Shown here: positions 7,205 to 13,079 of the stretch, in pieces | Layout: each line of letters opens with the position of its first letter | How positions within the stretch are numbered: the stretch's first letter is position 1 | Origin: an uncultured bacterium | GTDB taxonomy: Bacteria; Patescibacteriota; Minisyncoccia; SW-4-49-11 | Length of the DNA: 13,401 nt | NCBI GenBank assembly: GCA_913060955.1 | Contig: CAJXTH010000006.1 | Span: 1 to 13,401 of the forward strand | Direction: 5' to 3' | Notes under the pieces: model-generated | Database searches by the model: none | Told to the model about the DNA's origin: nothing | Seen by the model: the letters and a program-made list of their open reading frames with translations, nothing else | Position numbers and translations under genes: made by a program

Positions 7205-7525
7205 TTAGATTTCTTCCTTGATGATATCAAGGATTTGATCCAGACTCAATGATTCTGGAGTAACATCGTGAGCTTCTAACCACGATATACCAAACTGGGG
7301 ACGTTTCGCTTGAATAGCCTTCAAGACTTCATAACCTACAGTTTCTCGCTGGTACTCATCAACCTGAGAGGCATAGAGTCGAGAAAAGGCAAGCTTAAAC
7401 ATCTCATCTTCCTTCATAAAAGGATACCGAGTTTTCTTCAAGAACGTGAACGCTTCCCGCATTGAGTCATTGAGACTAATCCGAACACTCGGTTTCACAT
7501 CTTTTTTTGCCATGACGTCGTGCAT
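7205..7525 (-). CDS. Hypothetical protein, possible ribbon-helix-helix regulator
   Basis: A 106-residue soluble protein that I do not recognise. Residues 11-20 (KPSVRISLND) look like the beta-strand of a ribbon-helix-helix DNA-binding domain, followed by two predicted helices (about 20-33 and 38-52). The rest is helical and acidic at its end. The RHH assignment is by pattern only. Start choice: ATG 7525 is preceded by AAGG at a suitable distance; ATG 7513 (MAKK) is the alternative and would bring the strand close to the N terminus. It is the first gene of a likely pair with the cytochrome-b5-like gene 12 nt downstream. Short ACACTTT repeats in the divergent promoter region just upstream would suit autoregulation. 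No toxin-like partner is present. Confidence 0.75.
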   Translation of the reverse strand: MHDVMAKKDVKPSVRISLNDSMREAFTFLKKTRYPFMKEDEMFKLAFSRLYASQVDEYQRETVGYEVLKAIQAKRPQFGISWLEAHDVTPESLSLDQILDIIKEEI

Positions 7526-7546
7526 ATAGTTACCTTATGTACTTAT

Positions 7547-7555
7547 AGTATATCA
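7547..7555 (-). promoter_or_regulatory. Extended -10 promoter of the possible RHH gene (TGATATACT)
   Basis: On the minus strand this reads TGATATACT (five of six to TATAAT plus TGn), 21 bp upstream of the ATG at 7525. No convincing -35 was found. It partly overlaps the first ACACTTT repeat. Confidence 0.5.
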
Positions 7556-7595
7556 CACTTTATTTATTACACTTTGTGTTATTTTTTAACACTAT
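7555..7595. repeat. ACACTTT direct repeats, candidate operator
   Basis: ACACTTT occurs at 7555-7561 and 7569-7575, 14 bp apart, with a one-mismatch copy ACACTAT at 7589-7595. The middle copy is also half of the inverted repeat ACAC-TTT-GTGT (7569-7579). The cluster lies between the two divergent promoters and abuts the YggT -35. It is too short to be significant alone, but the position suits a regulator-binding site. Confidence 0.35.
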
Positions 7596-7625
7596 TTGAC
7601 AATAATGATCATTTTTAGGTATAAT
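7596..7625 (+). promoter_or_regulatory. Strong sigma70-type promoter of the YggT/GlsB/PRC genes
   Basis: Perfect -35 TTGACA (7596-7601) and perfect -10 TATAAT (7620-7625) are separated by 18 bp. This is the best promoter match in the window. The spacer contains a 10-bp palindrome, AATGATCATT (7604-7613), which could be an operator. The leader to the ATG at 7655 would be about 23 nt. Confidence 0.88.
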
Positions 7626-7654
7626 GTAGACAGTTACAAATTAATATCAAGACC

Positions 7655-7984
7655 ATGAAGAAGAAAACCTTCCTTCTCTTTGACGTCCTCAAAGGACTCA
7701 ACGGACTGCTGTTTGGAATTGCAACAATACTCCTTTCTATGCGGTTTGTACTCCGCGTACTAGGAGCTTCCATCACACCCTTTGTTTCTTGGGTGTATGA
7801 AACTTCTCAAACACTCTTGTATCCGTTTCGAGGAATCTTTGAGCCCGTAGCATTCCAAGATCCATCGGGATCAGTGCTCGAACTCTCAACGCTTTTTGCT
7901 ATCCTGATCTATGGAATAGTATACTACGCAATCGAGGCAGCACTCAACTACTTTCAAAAGATTTCTCATGACACAACGTCATAA
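7655..7984 (+). CDS. YggT family membrane protein
   Basis: A 109-residue integral membrane protein with two hydrophobic segments (about 14-37 and 76-96) and the conserved connecting motif YPFRGIFEP (56-64) typical of YggT/YlmG-family proteins. Some members are linked to cell division, osmotic tolerance or cofactor assembly, but the biochemical role is not established. It is the first gene after the strong 7596-7625 promoter, followed after 45 nt by a GlsB-like gene and then a PRC-barrel gene, all on the same strand. The start ATG 7655 is the only sensible one; no Shine-Dalgarno is seen. The tail (100-109) is short and polar. Confidence 0.83.
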   Translation: MKKKTFLLFDVLKGLNGLLFGIATILLSMRFVLRVLGASITPFVSWVYETSQTLLYPFRGIFEPVAFQDPSGSVLELSTLFAILIYGIVYYAIEAALNYFQKISHDTTS

Positions 7985-8029
7985 TATCAAACACACGCAC
8001 TACAATACTATAATTACTACTTACACACT

Positions 8030-8269
8030 ATGAATATTCTACTTGGACTACTTATCGGAGGAATTGCCGGATGGCTTGCTGGACTCATCCGACGCGGTGA
8101 AGGATTCGGAATTCTGGGAAACATCGTTGTTGGACTCTTTGGTGGTCTCCTCGGAAGTCTCCTCTTTGGACTGATTGGAATCGAAGACACAAACTTCATT
8201 GGAAGCATCATTGTCTCCACCATCGGTGCAATTGTTCTATTAGCTATTATTAACTTCTTCAAAAAATAG
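8030..8269 (+). CDS. GlsB/YeaQ/YmgE family membrane protein
   Basis: A 79-residue very hydrophobic protein with three membrane segments (about 2-19, 27-48 and 56-76). The Gly-rich patterns LIGGIAGWLAGLI (8-20) and GNIVVGLFGGLLG (30-42) are diagnostic of the family called transglycosylase-associated protein in databases. Family members are often general-stress proteins; the database name does not imply demonstrated enzyme activity. It sits 45 nt after the YggT-like gene and 28 nt before the PRC-barrel gene. A TATAAT at 8009-8014 lies 15 bp upstream of its start without a matching -35, so a weak internal promoter is possible. Confidence 0.9.
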   Translation: MNILLGLLIGGIAGWLAGLIRRGEGFGILGNIVVGLFGGLLGSLLFGLIGIEDTNFIGSIIVSTIGAIVLLAIINFFKK

Positions 8270-8297
8270 CCCTAATTACTCACTCACTGCACCACCT

Positions 8298-8783
8298 ATG
8301 AAAAATCAACTATACAAAGCAAAAGATATCATTGGAAACCAAATCATCTCCCGATCTGATGGACGTCAAGTCGGCTCAGTCAGTGACATTGTATATGATG
8401 CCGATACCAACAGAGTCGAGTCTCTCGTCCTCAGTGAAGGAGGATGGTTCAGCCAGGCAAAGGTACTGAAACTCTCCAATGTCTCAGATATCGGAGAAGA
8501 CAGCGTCATGATTGAAACCTCTGACCTTGTCATGACAGAAGATCAATCTCCCCATCATGTTCATGCTCTAATGCATGAGAATGACTCAATCAGACGAAAA
8601 GAAGTCGTCACAGAAACCGGCCAAGAGCTTGGATTTGTAACCGATATCTACTTTGACTCAGAAGGAACTGTTCAAAAACTTGAGATCACGCCAAACGTCT
8701 GGGACGAAATCACAAACAACAAACAAACCATAAACGCTCAACGACTGGTGACCGTTGGTGAAGACAAAGCTATCATAAAATAA
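8298..8783 (+). CDS. Tandem PRC-barrel domain protein
   Basis: A soluble 161-residue protein made of two related PRC-barrel units. Unit 1 (about 6-78) has KDIIGNQIISRSDGRQVGSV followed by DIVYDADTNRVESLVLS. Unit 2 (about 96-161) has KEVVTETGQELGFVTDIYFD followed by VQKLEITPNVWDE. The shared pattern is V-x3-G-x2-(L/V)G-x-(V/I)-x-D-(I/V)-x-(Y/F)-D. PRC-barrels occur in RimM, photosynthetic reaction-centre subunits and many small stress or envelope-associated proteins; they usually mediate protein or RNA contacts and are not enzymes. A segment rich in His/Met (HHVHALMHEN, 86-95) joins the units. It is the last gene of the probable operon from 7655 and ends seven bases before a strong bidirectional terminator. 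Confidence 0.85.
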   Translation: MKNQLYKAKDIIGNQIISRSDGRQVGSVSDIVYDADTNRVESLVLSEGGWFSQAKVLKLSNVSDIGEDSVMIETSDLVMTEDQSPHHVHALMHENDSIRRKEVVTETGQELGFVTDIYFDSEGTVQKLEITPNVWDEITNNKQTINAQRLVTVGEDKAIIK

Positions 8784-8791
8784 AAAAAATC

Positions 8792-8812
8792 CCCCTCACT
8801 TTATGTGAGGGG
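8792..8812. terminator. Bidirectional intrinsic terminator between PRC-barrel and GNAT genes
   Basis: CCCCTCAC (8792-8799) pairs perfectly with GTGAGGGG (8805-8812) around a five-base loop. In the plus direction it is followed by TTTTCT. In the minus direction it runs into eight T residues (A-tract 8782-8789), so termination of the GNAT gene should be strong. Confidence 0.92.
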
Positions 8813-8819
8813 TTTTCTG

Positions 8820-9377
8820 TTAAATCTGAATCTCATAATATTCAGCTTCAGGATCTGGAAACGCGGTGCTTTCGTATGGACGAAGACCCTTGAATTCAAA
8901 CCCAGAGCGTAACAACACCTTCCCTGATCGTTCATTGCCAGGGCGAACCCAGGCGTAAATGGTCTTGAATCCCGCCTCTCGAGCAATTTCCAGAACCTGA
9001 TTCAGAGTATTGGTCATATACCCTGGCTCCTTTGCTGAACACCAATATCCAACCTCAGCAGTAGTTCCTTCGATGTTTTTGAGGTTAATTGCCCCAAAGA
9101 TGTGATCATCTTTCATTAAGGCCCATACGCTGTGCGTTCCACTCATCCAACCATCTCGAGACCATCCAAACCACCATTCAGCATTTGATCGCTCGTATGG
9201 ATTTCCTCCCAACATCCGTTCAAACAAGATGTTATACACTGCCTCCTCGTTACAGACCGTTACAACATCCTCAATTAGGGTATCCGAACTCAAAAAACAT
9301 TCATCCAATGGCACAAGTTGGGCTGAATCTCCAGTAGGAAATCGGTCAATCTGATAACTATTTCGTGAAATTTTCAT
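8820..9377 (-). CDS. GNAT family N-acetyltransferase
   Basis: A 185-residue acetyl-CoA-dependent acyltransferase, substrate unknown. The GNAT fold is recognised in the second half: strand 4 HSVWALMKDDHIFGAINLK (82-100), the EVGYWC strand (108-113), the start of the acetyl-CoA loop and helix (EPGYMTNTLNQVLEIAREAGF, 117-137, where the usual G-x-G is relaxed to GYMT), strand KTIYAWVRPGN (138-148), and the closing SGKVLLRSGFEFKG (151-164), where the N-x-(A/S)-(x)-VLxxxGF pattern is typical of RimJ/RimL-like members. The N-terminal 50 residues resemble the variable substrate-binding part. It is a single gene with its own promoter, convergent with the PRC-barrel gene and divergent from tRNA-Pro. 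Confidence 0.87.
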   Translation of the reverse strand: MKISRNSYQIDRFPTGDSAQLVPLDECFLSSDTLIEDVVTVCNEEAVYNILFERMLGGNPYERSNAEWWFGWSRDGWMSGTHSVWALMKDDHIFGAINLKNIEGTTAEVGYWCSAKEPGYMTNTLNQVLEIAREAGFKTIYAWVRPGNERSGKVLLRSGFEFKGLRPYESTAFPDPEAEYYEIQI

Positions 9378-9410
9378 GATGTGTGTTCATTTTCATAAAT
9401 ATACGCCCCT

Positions 9411-9438
9411 ATACTACCATATTGACCAGAAAAGCCAA
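9411..9438 (-). promoter_or_regulatory. Promoter of the GNAT gene (TTGGCT-16-TAGTAT, extended -10)
   Basis: On the minus strand TTGGCT (9433-9438) is followed after 16 bp by TAGTAT (9411-9416) with the extension TGG. The ATG at 9377 lies 33 bp downstream. The element is interleaved with the divergent tRNA-Pro promoter at 9422-9450. Confidence 0.55.
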
Positions 9439-9450
9439 ACTTGGTACAAT
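9422..9450 (+). promoter_or_regulatory. Promoter of tRNA-Pro (TTGACC-17-TACAAT)
   Basis: TTGACC (9422-9427) and TACAAT (9445-9450) are 17 bp apart, each one mismatch from consensus, and the -10 is preceded by TGG. Transcription would begin near 9457, about 11 nt before the mature tRNA 5' end. Confidence 0.78.
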
Positions 9451-9467
9451 ACGTCAGTACATATATT

Positions 9468-9540
9468 CGGGGAGTGGCGCAGTGGCTAGCGCACCTGGTT
9501 TGGGACCAGGGGGTCGCAGGTTCAAATCCTGTCTCCCCGA
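9468..9540 (+). tRNA. tRNA-Pro (anticodon TGG)
   Basis: The cloverleaf is complete. The acceptor stem CGGGGAG (9468-9474) pairs with CTCCCCG (9533-9539), and A9540 is the discriminator. The D stem is GCGC/GCGC, the anticodon stem is CCTGG/CCAGG around the loop TTTGGGA (9499-9505), and the anticodon TGG is at 9501-9503. The T arm is GCAGG-TTCAAAT-CCTGT. It reads CCA and, by wobble, other CCN proline codons. CCA is not encoded (A9540 is followed by CAC), so nucleotidyltransferase must add it. The gene has its own promoter and terminator. Confidence 0.97.
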
Positions 9541-9550
9541 CACTAATTAC

Positions 9551-9578
9551 AAGCGACCGAGATGGTCGCTTTTGATTT
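9551..9578 (+). terminator. Intrinsic terminator of tRNA-Pro
   Basis: AAGCGACC (9551-9558) pairs perfectly with GGTCGCTT (9564-9571) around a five-base loop, followed by the T-rich tail TTTGATTTA. It begins 11 bases after the tRNA 3' end. Confidence 0.85.
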
Positions 9579-9720
9579 ATCTTGAGTTTTGACGTATACT
9601 TTATATATCTTGTTTTCTTTTGGTAACATATTTTACACCTGTATCATAGGTTGCCTTTGGCATCATATTGTCCACACTCTCGGATTATTTGAGAACAATA
9701 CTACAATTTAGCAGACCCCA

Positions 9721-10593
9721 ATGACAGAATCGAAAACCATTCTTATTCTTCCAGCTGTTGCGAATGCAACGAAAGCAGCTGATGACCAACCAGAAATCAC
9801 GTGCCTTGGAGGATCGTTCTCAGAGATCCAAATTATCTTTTCTCAGAATAGAACCCTAATTACATGGAATAATAAACCGTTAGAATCATTTGACAGTATT
9901 TGGCTATCTTCATTTTGGGAATCCCGAGCTATCGCCTACACCATAAAACTCTACCTAGAAGAGCATGATGTGCATCATTCCTGGGTAGAACCGAACAGCT
10001 CCAAGTTATCTGATCAGATTCAGTTCCAACAAGCAGGGCTCCCGCTTCCTAAAACCTTTGCTTCCGGATCACGGAACCTCGACACATTCATCGATGATCT
10101 TGAGGATCACCTTGGATATCCTCTCGTAGTCAAAGATAACAAAGGCTCTCGAGGGTGTAATTCAAAGTTACTGTGCTCACGAGAAGAGCTTCAAGATTAC
10201 TTCCCTAAGCTTCCCAAGCATAAGAGATTTCATTTTCAGGAATTCATCCCCAATGACTATGACTGGGGAGTTATGGTAGTAGATTGCAAGGTTGTCTCTG
10301 GAGAAAAAAGCTACCACTCCGAAGCTGACTTTCGAAACAATGCCTGCAACGGAGCCCGAGAAGAATTTATTCCGGTAGAAAATATTCCTCAAGATATCCA
10401 AACGTTAGCTATTGATGCCTCTGCATCTCTCGATCTTTCCTGGTCACGAGCTGATATTTTGATTGATTCGCGAACGGGACAGCCCTATTTATTGGAAGTC
10501 AACCGAACTCCGGGAATCACCAAGGATTCATCCGAAGAAACTGGAGCTCAAGAATTCCTCAAATACCATATTCTGGATTTACCAGAAGCGTGA
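9721..10593 (+). CDS. ATP-grasp family enzyme, RimK-like
   Basis: A 290-residue enzyme of the ATP-grasp superfamily, which joins a carboxylate to an amine or thiol through an acyl-phosphate. After an N-terminal alpha/beta domain (1-95) come the ATP-grasp elements: PLVVKDNKGSRGCN (134-147, with the ATP-binding Lys137 and a Gly-rich loop), HFQEFIPN (171-178, adenine-binding QEF), the DWGVMVVD strand (181-188), a basic FRNNACNGAR segment (204-213) and the Mg-binding LEVNRTPGI (258-266, E259 and N261). This pattern is closest to RimK-type glutamate ligases and related alpha-L-glutamate ligases; the substrate is unknown. The start at 9721 is the first ATG in frame. About 180 nt separate it from the tRNA; a TGGTAACAT at 9621-9629 resembles the local extended -10, but no good -35 was found. 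A membrane hydrolase gene follows after 29 nt. Confidence 0.85.
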   Translation: MTESKTILILPAVANATKAADDQPEITCLGGSFSEIQIIFSQNRTLITWNNKPLESFDSIWLSSFWESRAIAYTIKLYLEEHDVHHSWVEPNSSKLSDQIQFQQAGLPLPKTFASGSRNLDTFIDDLEDHLGYPLVVKDNKGSRGCNSKLLCSREELQDYFPKLPKHKRFHFQEFIPNDYDWGVMVVDCKVVSGEKSYHSEADFRNNACNGAREEFIPVENIPQDIQTLAIDASASLDLSWSRADILIDSRTGQPYLLEVNRTPGITKDSSEETGAQEFLKYHILDLPEA

Positions 10594-10622
10594 TAGGATA
10601 AAGAAAAATAACTTGTACCTAT

Positions 10623-11093
10623 ATGGTTCTTGCACATGGTCCAGCTGGATATATTCTCTCCCGCTGTTTACCCACCAGTTGGCAAACAACGCCGATAGTG
10701 GGTATGGCAATTCTGGGAAGCATTGCACCAGACTTTGATTTTATTGTAAATATTCTGGGAATCTCTTCTCAGAGTCATCGATTGTTTATTACCCATACTC
10801 CCAGTTTTTGGATTATTTCCTGGGTCATTGCGCTACTCATAGCAAAAATCGGGCGAGCTGATGCTCGTCCGGTTCATGCCTTTTTCATGGGAACGGTTCT
10901 TCACGTCCTTTTGGATATTCCTACCGGAATCAAAGTTTGGAGTCCGTTTTCTGAACAGTTTGTTGAATTATTCCCTGATCTTTACTTTGGTGTTACGTTG
11001 GTTGAGTTTTTGACTCATCCCTACGTAATCGCGGAGGGAGTGATTATCCTAGCGACTATTCTGCTGTGGAGACAACAACACGTTCGGCAGTAA
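10623..11093 (+). CDS. Membrane-bound putative metal-dependent hydrolase, YdjM type
   Basis: A 156-residue polytopic membrane protein of the family annotated as LexA-binding or inner-membrane metal-dependent hydrolase (YdjM-like). Conserved polar residues lie at membrane edges in the expected order: HGPAGY with H5, GSIAPDFDF with D37 and D39, SHRLFITH with H52 and H58, and LHVLLD with H94 and D98. These resemble the metal-ligand set of phospholipase-C-like folds. Hydrophobic stretches lie at about 24-45, 62-75, 84-98 and 135-149. The substrate is unknown; a lipid phosphoester is plausible only by analogy. It lies 29 nt after the ATP-grasp gene on the same strand and may be cotranscribed. Its 3' end overlaps the convergent gene by 38 bp. 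Confidence 0.85.
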   Translation: MVLAHGPAGYILSRCLPTSWQTTPIVGMAILGSIAPDFDFIVNILGISSQSHRLFITHTPSFWIISWVIALLIAKIGRADARPVHAFFMGTVLHVLLDIPTGIKVWSPFSEQFVELFPDLYFGVTLVEFLTHPYVIAEGVIILATILLWRQQHVRQ

Positions 11094-11595
11094 GATCTTT
11101 GGTTTCAAGGGCATTTTCTACAACAGAAAGAAAGACTTGGTTACCCGCGACAACATCGTTTTCCGTGATTTCCTCTTCTCGAACTGGCTCTGGAAGCTCA
11201 GGGACTTCTCCCGTACCAGAACTCAAAGCCTCGAGATACGCCTGTTCAGCTGCCTGGAATTCTTCGTCACTAAGCTCAACATTTCGTACAAAGACCGTAC
11301 CGTCCAAATAATCGAGCGTTGCGCGCTCTCCTCCGAGCAAGGTCACTACCAGGGTATTTTGTTCAGTATCGATTTGATCAACGGTAGCAGCAAAAGCAGT
11401 AATTGACTCTACCTCGAGACTATTAGGAGCAAGTTGTTCCTGAGCAAATCCATTGCTCAAAAATCCAATTTCTGGTAACGAGTCTGCCCGCTGAAGGAGC
11501 ATTCCAACCAAGACAGAAATCAAGGCCAGGAGCACCAGCACGAGTACTTTGATAGCAACAGTCCCGAGTCGAATTACGTGAGTGTCATATTTCAT
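11056..11595 (-). CDS. Membrane-anchored hypothetical protein with an OB-like (DUF5666-like) extracellular domain
   Basis: A 179-residue protein. After a short basic N terminus there is one strong membrane segment (13-34), then an acidic outer part. Residues 64-105 (VESITAFAATVDQIDTEQNT onward) and 145-177 (ENDVVAGNQVFLSVVEN onward) form beta-strand patterns like small OB-fold domains of the DUF5666 type, interrupted by a helical acidic insert and a Pro/Glu-rich loop (106-142). This similarity is by eye and uncertain. No catalytic motif is visible. It lies 44 nt downstream of AspRS on the same strand, with a possible promoter of its own (11606-11634) that would leave a leader of only a few bases. 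Its 3' end overlaps the convergent YdjM-type gene by 38 bp, with no terminator between them. Confidence 0.78.
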   Translation of the reverse strand: MKYDTHVIRLGTVAIKVLVLVLLALISVLVGMLLQRADSLPEIGFLSNGFAQEQLAPNSLEVESITAFAATVDQIDTEQNTLVVTLLGGERATLDYLDGTVFVRNVELSDEEFQAAEQAYLEALSSGTGEVPELPEPVREEEITENDVVAGNQVFLSVVENALETKDLTAERVVVSTAE

Positions 11596-11605
11596 ATGTT
11601 TTTGT

Positions 11606-11634
11606 ATTGAATATTCTTAGTTCTATTGTCTCAA
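11606..11634 (-). promoter_or_regulatory. Possible promoter of the OB-like membrane protein gene
   Basis: On the minus strand TTGAGA (11629-11634) and TTCAAT (11606-11611) are 17 bp apart. The -35 matches at five of six positions, the -10 at four of six. The ATG at 11595 is only 10 bp beyond the -10, so a near-leaderless transcript would result. Confidence 0.35.
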
Positions 11635-11639
11635 TAAGG

Positions 11640-13052
11640 CTATTTCTTGTCAATTGGCTGAACCTTTATCCCCAATTCCATCAGCTGATCCGTTGAGATT
11701 GCAGATGGAGATACCATCATAGGATCTCGCCCATCCCCAGTCTTCGGAAAGGCCATTACTTCTCGGATATTATCCTCTGCCTGCAAAATAGCGACCAATC
11801 GATCGAGTCCCCAAGCGATTCCTCCATGAGGTGGAGTTCCTGACTCAAAGGCAGCAAACATATGACCAAAAGCTTCCTCGGCTGATTCTTCGGTAAATCC
11901 AATAATTTCCAAGACTTTTTTAAGTGGAGCTACTTGGTGGTTTCGAATACTTCCTCCTCCAATTTCAAATCCGTTGAGAGCGATATCGTACTGAGCAGCT
12001 AAAATTTCTCCAATATTATTCTCGTTCATCAAATCCTGCAGGTATTCTGGCTTCGGTGCGGAGAATGGATTATGAGAAAAGGTCCAGGTTCCTTCTTCGG
12101 TTTTTTCAAACTGAGGAAAGTCTACCACCCAACAAAAGGCGAGGAGATTGGAATCATCTTTGTCTTCCCGAAGGTCAGGCCGGTCGGATCCGTATTTCTC
12201 CATTGCCTCAGCATAACTAATCCGTGGGAACGGAATTTGCTGGATTTTCTTTTCTGGGAAATACGTCTGGACCAACTCAATTAACATCTGTTCATTGAGT
12301 GACATGACATCTTCCTCTTCCACAAAAGACATCTCGAGGTCAAGCTGAGTAAACTCCGGCTGCCGATCTTTTCGAGTGTCTTCGTCTCGGAAACATCGCG
12401 CTACCTGGAAGTACTTCTCTACCCCAGAGGTCATCAAAAGTTGCTTGTATTGCTGTGGTGACTGTGGCAGCGCATAAAATGTTCCCGGCTGTTTTCGAGA
12501 CGGAATAACAAAGTCCCGAGCTCCTTCTGGAGTTGATTTGGTCATATATGGAGTTTCCACCTCCCAAAATCCTCGGGCGTCCAAGAAGTCTCGGATAAAC
12601 TTGATGGTCTTGTGCCGAGCCTGCAAGTTTGCAAGCATTGACTCTCGTCGGAGATCGAGATATCGGTACTGGAGTCGAGATTCTTCATTAATCTCTGACT
12701 TTTCTTGGTCAAGAGGAATCACTGGAGTAATCGCTTCGTTCAACACCTTGATCGAGTAGGCCTCCATCTCAATGGTCCCGGTTGGCAAATCCTTATTGAC
12801 CAATTTCTCTGGCCGAGCCTTTACTAAGCCTCGAAGTTCAATCACCCATTCTGGCCGAATTGCTTTCATGAGTTCCTTGGATTCCTCATCCAGACTTGCG
12901 GGTACAAGCACTACTTGAACCTTTGCTGATCGATCGCGCAAATCGACAAAAGAAATCTTTCCGTGATCTCGCTTGGTATCTACCCAACCGGATACGGTTA
13001 CTTCTGAGCCAGTGTGTGCTGGCGTGTCGATAATCGCAATTCGTTCTGCCAT
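11640..13052 (-). CDS. aspS: Aspartyl-tRNA synthetase, bacterial type lacking the GAD domain
   Basis: This class II synthetase charges tRNA-Asp, and possibly tRNA-Asn, with aspartate. An OB-fold anticodon-binding domain (1-105, with GWVDTKRDHG at 22-31) precedes a catalytic core: YRYLDLRR (129-136), motif 1 around 151-168, TPEGARDF (174-181), PQSPQQYKQL (196-205), motif 2 FRDEDTRKDRQPEFTQLD (221-238) and motif 3 GIAWGLDRL (411-419). The details are bacterial, not archaeal. The protein has 470 residues against about 590 for E. coli because the GAD insertion is absent: YGSDRPDLR (287-295) is followed after only 12 residues by WVVDFP (308-313). Two positions linked to tRNA discrimination disagree: H30 matches non-discriminating enzymes and K83 matches discriminating ones. 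It has its own promoter, with its -35 inside the end of the phosphatase gene. Confidence 0.96.
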   Translation of the reverse strand: MAERIAIIDTPAHTGSEVTVSGWVDTKRDHGKISFVDLRDRSAKVQVVLVPASLDEESKELMKAIRPEWVIELRGLVKARPEKLVNKDLPTGTIEMEAYSIKVLNEAITPVIPLDQEKSEINEESRLQYRYLDLRRESMLANLQARHKTIKFIRDFLDARGFWEVETPYMTKSTPEGARDFVIPSRKQPGTFYALPQSPQQYKQLLMTSGVEKYFQVARCFRDEDTRKDRQPEFTQLDLEMSFVEEEDVMSLNEQMLIELVQTYFPEKKIQQIPFPRISYAEAMEKYGSDRPDLREDKDDSNLLAFCWVVDFPQFEKTEEGTWTFSHNPFSAPKPEYLQDLMNENNIGEILAAQYDIALNGFEIGGGSIRNHQVAPLKKVLEIIGFTEESAEEAFGHMFAAFESGTPPHGGIAWGLDRLVAILQAEDNIREVMAFPKTGDGRDPMMVSPSAISTDQLMELGIKVQPIDKK

Positions 13053-13079
13053 GATAGTTATTCAATTTATATCGCTTCT

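Noticed and set aside
7205..7525. Toxin-antitoxin module with the RHH-like gene as antitoxin
   Set aside because: No toxin-like gene is adjacent; the downstream partner is a cytochrome-b5-like protein.
8017..8262. An 81-codon minus-strand frame opposite the GlsB-like gene
   Set aside because: Pro/Ser-rich low-complexity product, exactly antisense to a clear GlsB-family gene.
9468..9540. tRNA gene as an integration (att) site
   Set aside because: No integrase, no repeat of the tRNA 3' end and no mobile genes are visible in the window.
9383..9592. A small frame reading through tRNA-Pro
   Set aside because: It overlaps the tRNA and its promoter and has no protein-like features.
11606..11634. 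Terminator after aspS
   Set aside because: The only inverted repeat (TATTG-AGA-CAATA, in the aspS/OB-gene gap) is a five-base AT-rich stem without a T-tract.
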